The notes under the pieces are model-generated. The model saw nothing but the letters and a program-made list of their open reading frames with translations. It ran no database searches and was not told the origin of the DNA. DNA of 64,000 bases from Rotaria macrura (Eukaryota; Rotifera; Eurotatoria; Philodinida; Philodinidae): positions 16,184 through 80,183 of the forward strand of contig OENT01000745.1 in assembly GCA_900239685.1 (NCBI GenBank), read 5' to 3'. A program made the position numbers and the translations under genes. Below are positions 13,635 through 26,200 of the stretch, piece after piece (position 1 is the stretch's first letter; each line of letters begins with the position of its first letter).

Positions 13635-13768
13635 CCCAGGTCGGTCGATACACGGCTTCGTATACGACCGTGTGAATGGACGCAGTTATACGGCCTTATC
13701 ATAATGTAATTACGATCCGTATACTCCTGTATACTGTGACAATACGGTGCCGTATTGTTCGACCTGGT
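13635..13768. mobile_element. Short word-repeat element (ACGGTCGTATACG type)
   Basis: About 134 bp bounded by CCCAGGTCGG on the left and GTTCGACCTGG on the right, which are inverted relative to each other. The inside is made of variants of CGTATACGACCGT and its reverse complement. It shares ends and word with the larger copy inside the PPR gene (41116-41515), so it is probably an internally deleted non-autonomous relative. It lies in the intergenic space between TMEM258 and the ULK kinase. The exact target duplication is unclear (TAT/TTA flanks). Confidence 0.65.
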
Positions 13769-14506
13769 TATATGTACTTGCGTCTTGTCGAAGTATTTCA
13801 TATATAAATTTTCATCTGTACGAAATTTGCCACTTATCGAACACAAAGATTAATAAAATGCAACGAACGTTAAGTACAATGCATTCTATGACATGTGAAT
13901 ACTTTTAAAATCATTCTAAGCAGTTATGCGTAAAAAATTGACATAGTTTACTTGCAGTTGTAATGCGTAACATATCTTTTTCCTTTTCTCGAGGTACCAA
14001 ATCATATCATGTTCAAACGTTCGATCCATTTTGTTATTAACAAGTTCGTCCAAAATGAAGAAAGAACACCAAAAAAAATCTGTGTGCAAACTATCGTCAC
14101 ATGATCAAAATTTTTTTTTCATTCGTTCTTCTCGCCTCTTTTTTTTTCTTTCTCTCTTAATGCAATACACATTCAGCTGCTGCCTGATTGCGTCGTGTTC
14201 TTGATATCCTACGCGAGCACGCGCACAGGGGTACAGCACACAGAAGTAGTATCATCGAAGAAAAGGATAATTATAAAGTCGTTTTTTTATATATAAACTG
14301 AGAATAGTTACCAGTGACAGACTAGAGCATAGAGGTAGTTGTTGAAAGAATACACGCAGCACCTCTACGAAAAACAAAAGTCAGACAAAAGTATCTTCTA
14401 TTTAGTTATTAAAGATTGTAACACATTATTGTTCTCTTTATTTTCTAGACGATATGATTCTTATTTTTTCATTTTAATCAATATTTTAAAATTACATTTA
14501 ACACGA
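13769..14506. other. Upstream region of the ULK kinase gene
   Basis: Apart from AT-rich sequence with poly-T runs around 14110-14150 and a CG-bearing stretch near 14210-14230 (CTACGCGAGCACGCGCACAG), nothing is recognised. The promoter and 5' UTR of the kinase gene should be here. A TATATATAAA-like stretch lies at about 14289-14296. Confidence 0.4.
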
Positions 14507-17500
14507 ATGCCTGAAATAATTGGTGATTATCAGTATAGCAAACGTGATTTAATTGGACATGGTGCATTTGCAATTGTATTTCTTGGCTATTCAAGATCTG
14601 TAAATTCTTAGTTATTTATTTATTCATTTTACTCTTTTAATTTTGTTTATTTGAAAACAAAAACAGAATCCCGAACAACATGTAGCGATAAAACAAATAA
14701 CAAAAAAACACTTGTCAAAATCACAAAGTTTGCTCGAGAAAGAAATTAAAATTCTTAAAGTAAATCGATTTCAATCAATCATTTTCTTAACTGTGATGAA
14801 AATTTAGGAGTTAACAAAACTGAAACATGAAAATCTGGTTGCCTTATTTGATTGCAAAGTAAAGAATTCATTGAAAAATTTTCAGTTTTGTTTTTATTTA
14901 ATATATTCTTGTTTTCAATAGGAATCTCAAAATAATGTTTATCTTGTCATGGAGGTTTGAAAATTATTCGATAGCAAAATGTATAAAACAACATTTTGGT
15001 TTTTACTTGAAAATTTTAAATTTAGTATTGCAATGGTGGTGATCTTGCGGATTATCTTCAATCGAGACGAACACTTGGTGAAGATGCAATTGCAATATTT
15101 TTCCGGCAAATAGGTAAAAGAATTAAGTTTTCAATTATGAATTCTTCAAACACAACGTTTATTTCTAGCTGCCGCCATTCGTGCATGTCATGAACAAAAT
15201 GTTGTATGTATCATAGGTCTTTTTTTCTCTATCACATTAATGTTACTTCTTTTCTTTTCAAGGTTCATCGAGATTTGAAACCTCAGAATATTCTGCTGAC
15301 ATATCCAGATAAAACAAATCCACGTGTACAAGATGCTATATTAAAAATAGCAGATTTCGGTTTTGCAAGATTTTTATCTGATGGTGTTATGGCAGGAACA
15401 CTTTGCGGTTCGCCAATGTACATGGCACCAGAAGTTATTCGATCATTACAATATGATGGGAAAGCTGATCTGTGGTCCATTGGTACAATAATGTATCAAT
15501 GTTTAACTGGTCGAGCTCCATTTCAAGCTCAAACACCACAAGCACTAAAACAATATTATGAAAGAAATGTTAATTTATCACCCGAGTAAGTTTTTCTTTC
15601 ATCGAACTTTTCCCCTGTTTGTATTATAATCGATTCAAACTTTTAAGCATTCCACCGACAACATCCAAAGAATTATCCGACTTATTGAAACGAATATTAA
15701 AACGTGATCCAAAAGAACGTATCGAATTCGAAGATTTTTTTAATCATCCATTTTTGAGAAAGAGTAACATTAAGAAAAAAATCAATTTCTTTTTTTTTTG
15801 TTATTTTGAAATTCATGAAAAATATTTGTTCAAGATCAACCAGAAAATGTATTGTCATCATTAAATTCAAATACAATTACTTGCTCAACGACTTTAAGAG
15901 ATACTGCTCGATCTCAAGCATCAAATCTTGTGAGTCAATTTCATTGTTGAATAGAAACTTTCATAAATTCTTTCAAGACTGATTTGAATCTGCGACAATT
16001 TAATCGACAAATAGAGACGATACCTGAACATGAGCCCGTTACTATGACAAGTACATTAAAAACAACACAATCAAAACATTATAATAATCCTAATACACCA
16101 TTACTTGATACGAATTCATCCAGCAGTACAAGCAAATCTTCGAATAAACGTCTTACAAATCAAACAATACCAGTTTCAACTAAAATTGATTCCTTTGTAC
16201 ATATTCCAGAGCAAAGTTCTAATGAAAAACCTCTTTCTACTGGTATGAATGATAGTTTCTATGTAGATTCATGTTCGGTCCACTTATTGAGTTTTAGGTA
16301 ATCATACATCATTTGCTCAGATTTCGCGCGATAAACGTATTTTCCAAGAGCAAGAACCGATCGCCGTCGTGTACGCAGTAGTATTGATTCTTTGAAAATA
16401 AGATATCCATTTATGTGGCAACAATTTTTCGTAAACTAAATTACGTATTTCTACTCGTTTAGAAATCAAAAAGAACCACCACTAGCATCACCGTTACGAT
16501 CGGAAAATCTTGCATTGACTGCCATTGAAAATACGACGTCACCCAAAGAAACACGAAGTTCAAGTGTCACTCAACCTATACCTGTCCCAACTCAAGTTCT
16601 TAACTATGAAAAAATGCAGGAATCAAAAGAGAGAACTAAAAGTTTCGGTGGAATAACAGCTGGCAGTCCAAACGATAGTCCATACGACGGTTGAAGAACA
16701 TATTCTTAAAAGCTCACATGTGAATATCAAGACTCTTTTTCTTTATTAGATCGACGCATATCTATCGACCGTCTTCGTCGTGCAAGTATTGCGTCTTCTA
16801 ATTCTGACCTTGCTAATTCCATCAGTCCACCTACTGTACGATTCACAATCGATACTACCGCTATTGGCCCTAGTCCATTCAATTTATCACCGGCAACAGC
16901 AAAAAAAAGTCCATCAGAATCATCAAGACAAATTCAAAAATCAGATTCCAATTCAAATCTTGGCCAACAACAATATTCCAAAGTTAATTTTGATGCATCT
17001 TCATTTAAATCACGACAAAAACTAATTGATGTTGATAGTAAATATAGACTATTAGATTTGATTTATCCATCTTTTCATTGTGCTAGTTCCACATACTCGT
17101 CTTTTTGAAAAAGAAAATGATCTTGGTATTTTTGCAAAGAATACGGATCAACTAACAACAACAGAACAAAATCACAGACGTGTTACTTCCATGTTCGGTG
17201 ATACGAAACATGAAGGTTATTATTATGAACCACAAAAGATAACCGATGATGCGTTACTCGATGTAAGTTTGATTTTGATAAAAACTAGTTTTATTCACAT
17301 TTTTTTTCTTCGTTTATTCAGACTGAACATCATGATACACTTGGCAAACTTCAATTTATTCTGCAATTAGTAGAATATATTTTAGGCTTGGCTAGTTCTC
17401 GTTCAAGTATATTAACGGAATCTTTAAGTTTCAAGAATAAGAACAGTAGTAATCATTCTCGGCCTAAACCAGATCGATTGAGTCATGTTGATGATTTGCA

Positions 17501-18959
17501 TAAACGTGCTGAACAACTAACACTCTATGTTAAAGCAATGCATTTTCTAAGTTCAGCTTTATGTCTAGCTCGGTAGGTGAAATAATTGTTTTCAAATTGA
17601 AAAAAAAAAAGAAGAAAGAATAGTGTATCGATCTCTGATTCTAAAAACAAACTCAGTAGGATTCTTTCATTCTGCATTCCAAAACAGTCATAGTTTGAAA
17701 AGGAAAAAGTGGGCTGTATTATTCACCTAGACAAAAGTCATAAAAAGTTAAGTTTTGAAATAGAAAAAAGATACCATTGAAGATCAAAGAGGCATTATCC
17801 AAGACAAAAGCTATGTTCAAAATGAAAATTAGTGGAAATTGTTTTTTGCATGCTTCTATCGAGAAATAGAATTCTCGAGCGACTAATTTCTGATTGAACT
17901 TATTTTGATGCTGAAAGGATATGTTCGTAAGACTCGAAAAAGTACAGAGGATTTTGAGTTTGATGAATTTCTGCAGAAGAACCTTTCATCGCTTTACCGA
18001 ATTTCCAGTTCATAGTTACGCATATCGTGGTCCATCTAGTTATTTATCATCGATCTACAATCTAGCACATTGTTAGACCTAACAGTTCTTAGTTTAACTA
18101 AAATTTTTCGACTGAAGACCATGTTGACATGTCAAAATAATGAAATTTTCAATACGTAAATGATTGTTTATCATAAAACTTGACAAATTATCCTCACAGT
18201 CTTTACTGAATATCTAATAATAGATTGAAAATTTTCTATGGTGAACTTAAAATTTCTCTACAAGAATATGACGATTGAATATATGTGAATAGCAAAGATT
18301 ATCTTATGCATTTTGTCAAAATCTTATTCATTGAAATGCTATGTTTATTTCGAAAACTACTAATTCTTTCATTGTTCTGAAGGATTCTCTACATCTATTT
18401 TTTATTTTATTTTAGTGATACACTCAAAGACGGAAAACTACATTCCACAGCTACTGTTCGGTAAATAAGCTTGTTTCTTCATTAAAGAATATATCTATCT
18501 ACAGTTTTTCATTCATAGAACTGCCGTTAGTACTCTGAATAATAAATATAAATATTGTCTAATAATGTGTAAACAATTGAGTACACAAGAAGAATTCGTA
18601 TCACGTGATGAAATGAAAGGTGTTCCATTGACTGCTGATAAATTAATTTATTTACATGCTATTGAATTATGTTTGAATACAGCAAGTTTAGAATTTTTCG
18701 GTAAAGCTCAAGAAGTAAGAAATGCATTGCTGATTGAACGGTTATAATAGACTAATGATGTTTTCTTATATAGTGTATTCAACCATATACTGAAGCTCAA
18801 ATTTTATTTCACAGTTTAAGTCAACAAGCAATGACTGATTTTGATCGGTCAACATTACAGCGATATCGCGAAGCTGTCGAACGACGTTTATATTGTCTTC
18901 ACAATCGAGCACTTACGATGGCTAATGACCCAGGGACATCCTCAAATAACGATGCATGA
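14507..18959 (+). CDS. ULK: ULK1/2 (Atg1) autophagy-initiating Ser/Thr kinase
   Basis: Eighteen exons whose phases all close: 14507-14599, 14667-14759, 14808-14858, 14922-14954, 15026-15113, 15169-15203, 15263-15585, 15648-15763, 15835-15929, 15978-16242, 16298-16370, 16463-16689, 16750-17037, 17087-17262, 17322-17572, 18416-18460, 18519-18714 and 18774-18959. That gives 877 residues. The kinase domain is at residues 1-270: [13 protein letters not shown] loop, VAIK lysine, [33 protein letters not shown] serine-rich linker follows with [12 protein letters not shown]. The C-terminal helical EAT domain ([20 protein letters not shown] ... [18 protein letters not shown]) is the part that binds ATG13/FIP200 in homologues. 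Intron 15 is 843 bp against about 60 bp elsewhere. Exon 11 is the least certain, since it is supported mainly by phase. Confidence 0.93.
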
Positions 18960-20636
18960 ATTCAACTTTTCTTGTGGGTTTGAATATCTCTAGTCATTTA
19001 TGTATATAAAACTAAACGGCTTATTGTGCTTGAATTTTTATTATGTGATTCTGATTTAAATCTATTGAAATATTAGTTCGTTCGGCAATGGAAATTTTCT
19101 TAGTTGATTTCAAAAATATATACGAACATGAAGCAGAACGATATATGCATTTATATTTTTGTCTTACTACTTCATTGATTTCTTATTTGATACATCAAAA
19201 ACAAAAAGTATAGAAGAACATGAAAGAAAATTTATACTATGTACAGAAACTATTCTCAGTTGACTCATGGTAAAAAAAACGAAGTCGATAATCGAGTCAC
19301 AATTCACAACTTTCTTATTAATCGCGTCATATTTGTTCAATAAAAAATCTAATTCTTAATATACGTCAATAACGCAGTTAGATGATGAATATTGAACTGT
19401 TCATATTTCAATCATTATTACATTATCGATTTTATGTTTAACTAATAACAGTGTTTATTCATTCGATAGTTCATAGGACAAATAAGAAATCTATCATGTT
19501 CAAGTTTATTAATACTAAACAAAACACTTGATTTCAAGTCTCTACTATCAAACAATGGTTGGCTATTCGTTTAATAGAAACCAATCATGTCTCGGTGAGA
19601 TTATTGTTAGTCAATACATGTGTTTTTACCTGTTGTTAATTTTCTTTATACTGTTCTGTTGCATAGACAAAGAATATTTTGTCACACGCGAGTGATGAAA
19701 TTATAGATTCTCAATTATTTTCATGTCTGTCAAAAAAAATGAATAAGTTCTCTAAAAAGTTCATTCTGATTGAAAATGACAACAAACGAGTATCTCACAT
19801 ATTATTCTTCAATGTAAACACAAAACATATTCTAAGTCGTTATTGTTTTTAAAGAAAAACATTTACGACTTACATGATATTAGAATTTGAAAATATCAAA
19901 ATTTTAATATTTTTCTTGCTGTAGCGGAATTTTATCGGTTTGAATTACTCGAATGAACAGAACTCATAGACAAGAAATTTTATGCAAAGTAATTCAGTAC
20001 ACAGTACTACTCGTTTCACTTTTGTAAATCTTTACGATATATTATCACAAACTAACTTTTTCAAAATCAGGCAGGCACAACGTAACAAAGGTACAGACTA
20101 TGTTGTACCTTAGGATATTATCTAATCTACAATCAAATCAAAGTATTATTAATATAATTGAATCCACTTGTATAGATGATATATATTTATTTTATACGTA
20201 CGCATAATTTTCTATTCAAAACTCATTGTTATATTTTTCTATAAATTTGAGAAAACAGAAGAAAGTTCATTATTTCCTTCATGAAATCAGTAGCGATTTC
20301 TCATCATTGAATATGTATTATCCATTTAAAACTTGGAAAAAAAGAGTCACAAATAGATGGAATCATATTTTTTATTTAATGCATCAAACACTCATTCAGA
20401 CGCGTGCAATAATCAATCGCTATTCATTTGCTCTTGAATAACTTGACGTGAACCATGTTCTTCGGATGATAAGATGTTGTAATACTGGCTAACTGAGCAG
20501 CAATCCAGCATTTAATTTTGAGCGTGTGTGAAATCACTTTTTTTGTTTTGTTTTGTTTTTAACGAGAAGAAAACATTCAAATAAACACACAGATAATATA
20601 TCAATTATGTAACTGTTCAGAGAAAACCAACCACAA
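18960..20636. other. Intergenic between convergent genes, nothing recognised
   Basis: 1.7 kb of AT-rich DNA between the 3' end of the ULK kinase and the 3' end of the minus-strand membrane protein gene. The frame at 20226-20441 has no supporting context. No repeat or RNA gene was seen. Confidence 0.5.
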
Positions 20637-21557
20637 CTAGTTTATATCAATAATCGATGAATTCTCGCTGGGTTCATCATCCACTGTCATGCTGACACGC
20701 TAATAAAACAATGATATACATATATTTTGCTTTCGATTATAAAAACATTCTTAAACACCTGCGATTCATATAGTTGTTCCATTCTAAAGGGTGGATCAAA
20801 TGAACGAGTACTCAAACGACTTTGTAATGCCGATGATAAACATGACGTGGAACTTGTGAATGTACTTGATATACAAAGACGAAATAGAAAGCATGGTTTT
20901 TCAAAGACGAATGTTATTATATGTTACCTTAAGGATTCATTACGATGTATATCAAGACGAATGATCTGTGGCGAATTGGAAACATCGAGATCCTGTCGAA
21001 GAAATTGATTTTTGAGACAAGCTAATGATTTTGATGGACACGGTGGCGTTGGTAAACAATAGGATGGCGGCGATACTATTGGTTCAGATATGTTCATGGG
21101 ATGAACTCGTCGTTTTATTTTTCGATATTGGTAGAGGTTTGAGAATGAATCACTTTTCAAGTACTTCAATCAATATATTATATGAAATCAAAGATCCAGT
21201 TTACCTGTGAGGTCTACCATTCTGTAAAAATTTGCGACAATAAGAAATGAAAATAAGAATCAGTGTAAGCGCTACGAAAATTCCAAATAGCACAAGAAAC
21301 CAATAAAAATACGTAAATGGAATAACATCTGCGTGTTCATTTAGTTTTACGTTTGATTCTACTTTTGCCGGTGAAACGAATTTGGAAACACGTGATTTAG
21401 AGATAGTACTAGTGATTGTTGTTGTTGTCTTATTTAGTAAAGGAACATGTCGACTCGATTTGAGAGTAAAAGATACTCGGGGAATATATCTACGATAATA
21501 ATTTTGAAATTGACCTGCATAAAGATCATCATCAGTGAAAACATAGTTGATAGCCAT
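20637..21557 (-). CDS. Single-pass membrane protein of unknown function
   Basis: Four exons: 21205-21557, 20928-21152, 20759-20864 and 20637-20699, total 747 bp, 248 residues, phases 2, 2 and 0 closing. The first ~85 residues are hydrophilic, with a threonine run (NKTTTTITST). One strong membrane helix (TYFYWFLVLFGIFVALTLIL) is followed by YCRKFLQNGRPHR, so a C-terminal cytoplasmic tail is likely. The tail is rich in S, T and P with a PPSYCLPTPPCPS stretch, which could hold a PPxY-like WW-binding motif (PPSY), and ends acidic (TVDDEPSENSSIID). There is no signal peptide, so it would be type III if the N-terminus is outside. I do not recognise a family. Confidence 0.75.
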
Positions 21558-22890
21558 CGCCTAGTCATAAATATGTTCTACTATATGTATGCGTTTATTT
21601 TTCTTTTTCTACTGTACAGATCGTTCTGCGTGCTATAACCCTGGATAAGAAACATTTCATTGAATAGAAAGAAAGAATTATTTTTCCTTTTATTTACATT
21701 CTAAGTTCATTTGATCTATGTTCGCAGAAATTTAGTAGGAAAAATTGTGAAAAACTAATTGCACTTCGTTGCTGAATTCGTAAATGTATCGATTTCTCCG
21801 ATGTGTCTAAAATATTGAAATTTTCTAAATGCTTCTCGTTACTACCTTTTCTTCTCAATATGTTTAATCATAAGAGCAAACTATGATTATTTACTGATGC
21901 AGAAAAGTATGTTCAAATCGAATTCAGACGCTTCATATGAACTGGAAATGTTGACTTAGGTTGAATTCTCGTGTATCTTTTATACTTGTATTTTGGCCGT
22001 ATTCAACATAGTTGCACAATTAGGTAGACTTGTTTTTCACAGTAAAGTACAGAGCTCCATTTATTTTCTCATGCTTTCCATTAATTTAAAAAGTCATCAA
22101 TAAAGGTTTACACCAACAAATAAACAACGCTTCTATTTCGCGTTTATTCTTGCAACATACATATCGTACAAAAGTATGAGCTAATTCAAGAACATTCACT
22201 TTTATATTGTTCATTAGACATGATTTTCAAGGTTTGCTATCGTTTCCAATGAATTCGATGTAATATATCCATCAATTTTCGATCAGGATAGTAAGCAAAT
22301 CATTGAAAAATTATAAAACACACACGAAAAGGCAAGTACTCTCGAATTAGATATAAAATGCATCTAGGCAAATACATGAAAAAGCAAAAAAATTAGAAGT
22401 TTCTATAGTTTAAGCATAGATAGTTTGGGAAAGAAAAAATCGCTGAGGGACATTTGTAAAGAATAATATTTAATGTGGCGCATGAAATCACATGAAACCA
22501 TAGTATGTAACATTAATGACCATGATAGAGTTGATACTTCTATCAAGCAGAAGTCTTAAACCTAGAAAATTAGTTCGATGTTTGAATACAAGAAGATGCA
22601 TCAGTTAGTTATTCAACAAAAATAGATTATACTAAGACCTTTCAAACAATTGAACAACTCATAATATACGTGTGTTAAAAATGATTCTGACATATGAAAG
22701 AACAAGAACATTAATTCCAACTCGTAAGAACTTCATTAGAAGTGAAAAAGTCAATATCAATATTCATTCAATACGGCCGGATCCAGAAAACTTGAACTTG
22801 TGCCATGCTAAGAAGTTAAGACAAGAATCTTTTCTATTATTTCCGAATAACATTTCTTTCTTTTTATTTTTCGACATAAACAAAAAAATT
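21558..22890. other. Intergenic, nothing recognised
   Basis: 1.3 kb between two minus-strand genes: upstream of the membrane protein gene and downstream of GNL3L. The short plus frame at 22672-22920 runs into the GNL3L 3' end and is not supported. Confidence 0.5.
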
Positions 22891-25800
22891 TTAGGCAAAA
22901 TCTGTTTGAAAATTATATGAATCATCAACTGAATCTTTTATTGTTGAGAGTCGAATTATTGAATCTAGTGCATCACCTAGATTTGAGACGGATTTTTCTA
23001 AAAGAAAGAAAACAAGCATTCAAAAACCATAAGTATTTCGATGAAACAAATTTTATTTTTTCTATACCTGTTCTTTTTTTATTCTTCTTAAGCTTTTTAA
23101 ATTCTTGTTTTCGCACAAGATTTGATCGTTTAACGGATCGTCGAATTTCGTTATCGTGATCTTTATCGGCTAAATCAGCCGCTTGTTGTTTTGATACACG
23201 TTTTGTTTTATCGTTTACTTGAACCATAAAACGAACCTGAATCAAACAAAGTCGATGCATGAGGGAAGCAAGAGCAAAACAAAATCTTTTTTTTTCTTGA
23301 AATTACTTTTTTCGAATCTTTTCCTGTTGGCTGACGATTTTCATCATCATCATCATTTTCATCTTGATTCATATCTTCCACATCATTATTTTCATCTTCC
23401 GACATAGTTTCTTCTTCATCTATGTTTATATCAGCTTGCATCGGAGTCGATGCTGGAAGAGATATACCAGTCAATGGAGTATGACGCAAATCTTTTAATT
23501 GTTCATCTTCATTTTTTAATAAACCATCAATATCAAACGCTTCTTTCATTTGTGTAACAAGTTCAGTACTAATAATTTCACCTATACGCTCAGGTGGTTC
23601 AGTAAAATATGTTAATTTTCCATTGGTCCAATCTGATAGTATTCGCTGTGCTGATTTGTGGATATCGGGTATGCCACCCTTTTTCAAACTACCCATTTTC
23701 AAGGCCATTTTAGACAAAAATTCGTTCACATCTTGAAAATCACTTAGATTATATTGAAGCATCATCTACATATAGAATTTTTATTCGTAGTTTGTCACCA
23801 ACAAAGATAGATCTTTACTTGTTCTTTACTACATCGATTGAGTAATAATTCAATGGCTGGAACTGGATTTTCAATTGTTTCAATCTACATAACATGTTCG
23901 ACAATGATACTTATATTGTTTTAAGTACAATAATTAATCGTAAAAAAAATAATTGAACATTCGAGATTTACATATTGCATATATGTATACTCAATACTAC
24001 TACATGTACGATATTATCAATGATTCGATGACTGCAGACATTGAAAACGATCTTCTTCTGACTTAATACATCAACATATTTGAAGATTTTACTAAGACAT
24101 TCATTTTTCTTATGATGGCCAACTGTGAAACATGTTCGCCTACAATTTTGTTCGGAAAACCATTTCTAAAGCGATCCTTAGTGTGTAATGTGTTGTAAAC
24201 CACTAGAAAATACTATATAAACTTGCTTCTCACAAATATGAACCGATGAATAGGAATTGTTATTTAGTATTCAGATTAATCTTTTTGAAAAGACTTTCGA
24301 TAAAAACTAAATATCACTTCACTTACCAATCGTCGAGATTCTAAGGAAACATTTTTGAATTATCATGACACTACTTTAGTTAGATGAGACTTTGTTGAAT
24401 GCTAGCATTGATTCTTAGGTAATTTTGGTATAATAAATAATAAAGATAACTATCAAAAGTGAATATTTGTGTAGATTATATTCTTCACATGGAAATAATC
24501 ACAAAGAATAGTAGCATTTTATTAAAGAATATATTTAATTAATTCCGCTCGCAGAACTACTTTGACATATACTGTTATTCTTCATCATACAGGAAAAATC
24601 AATCTGCATTCGTAAAGCATCATCGAAGATTATACTTTTCAATCGTACAGTTAACGAGTACATTGGGTATGATATTTTCTATATGCATGTTAAAGATTGT
24701 CTATTCTATTGCACTTACTCGAACACAATTACGAAGAACGAGACTCGCTGGATTCGTTTCTTTGGACATAACAATACCAGGACTGTCGAATAATTTAATT
24801 AATTTGTCTAGTTTAACTGTTTGCATTTGCCTTAAAATTAGTTTCGATGAGATTGAAAAATATAAGAAAAATCTGAATTTACTTCGTTATGCCAGGCATT
24901 GATCCAGTTTCACATGCTTGACTTCGTTTAAGACTATTGATTACACTACTTTTTCCAACATTTGGAAATCCTTGTAATCGAAACAAAACAAAAATATTCA
25001 GTTTTATCTTTGAAGATTTATTTGTTCGACATTAAGTCTTTACCGACAATGCCAACAGTTATGCTTGTTTTAATATCATGTTTTCGACAATAATTCGAAA
25101 GAAGATTCATTAAGGTCGACGCACCGATACATTTATTCGATGACTTAAGTAAATGTTCATCACAAGCTTTGAGTGATGCTTTAACATGACCCTAGATTAA
25201 AGGAAAATTTCATTTGAAAGATCAAACGACTGAATATCATATCATACTAAGCGGTCACGTTGATTTTGAGTTGATGAACGAAATGCAATTGTTGGAAATT
25301 CATTTCGTAAATACTTTAACCATTTATCGAGATTATCACGTGGAATAAGATCTAATAAAATAAAACAATATTCTAGATTAAATTCAAAACGATAGATACC
25401 AATTTTATTGAGTAACAAAATAAGTTTCTTATTTTTGCCCGATGTTAAAACAGCTTCTTCCACTTGTGGACATCGACATCCAAGAGGATCACGAGCATCG
25501 AGTACTTGAATAATTATATCCGATGCATCGACAACTTTTTTAAATTCTCGATAGAATGTTTTCCGAGATTTTTCATCCCCGTCGCCAATTTCGGTGGCTG
25601 TCTGCATTTGATCATTCTAATAAAACGAAAATTGTTAACGATTTAGTATGAAATAAGACAAATTCATTTCACTGTTGGAATTTGTTCATGATCAAACACA
25701 TTTTGTCGTCGTGCGGCATCGGTCATCATGGATTCTAAAGATTTAGGTCTTTCGATTTTTTTCTGTTGACGAGCTAAAGCACGCTGTTGTTTTCGTAATT

Positions 25801-26200
25801 GCTTTTCTTGTTCCAACTAAAATCAGCAAAGAATAAAAATAGTTCTCGGTGAATGTTTCCCTTCGAACGAACTTGTTTCTTAGCTTCTTCGGCTTGTTGT
25901 AATAATTCATTTTTGAACGGAGCTAATTTTGGTATTTTTATATCTTTTGGTTTCTTCTCTAATAATTGAAGATAATACATTAGAATAGTGAAAGGAGAAT
26001 AATTCCAGTTTATTACTATTTACTTTTAAGTTCCGGATGTTTTCGTGCTTCTTTACGCATTTTTTTATTATGAGCCCGAACTTTCTTAGCAATGCTATAT
26101 CGATGCGCACAGGAGACACGTTTACTTTTTTTGTCTAAATATTACATAGAGGAAGATGAAGATTTGGCAAAGTGATATAACACATACTTATTTTTACCAT
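22891..26200 (-). CDS. GNL3L: Nucleolar GTPase, nucleostemin/GNL3L family
   Basis: Thirteen exons: 26188-26200, 26024-26134, 25873-25958, 25673-25816, 25400-25616, 25248-25351, 25044-25191, 24883-24970, 24719-24830, 23819-23884, 23307-23765, 23068-23236 and 22891-22976. They total 1803 bp, 600 residues, all phases closing. The N-terminus is very basic ([17 protein letters not shown]) and precedes a coiled coil of [18 protein letters not shown] type. The GTPase is circularly permuted: [15 protein letters not shown]4 NKIDLIPRDN, then G1 [17 protein letters not shown]2 GITKQ, G3 DSPGIV. An acidic stretch ([11 protein letters not shown]) and a basic tail follow. The family works in pre-rRNA processing and large-subunit assembly in the nucleolus. 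Exon 1 codes only 13 bases. Intron 9 is 834 bp. The third exon uses the donor CAA|GTTCGT. CTACTACAG lies 8 bp before the ATG, a possible leader acceptor. Confidence 0.95.

Noticed and set aside
16243..16297. Reading straight through after exon 10 of the ULK gene to TAA at about 16301
   Set aside because: That frame ends the protein without the C-terminal EAT domain. Splicing G|GTATGA to TTTTAG keeps phase with all later exons.
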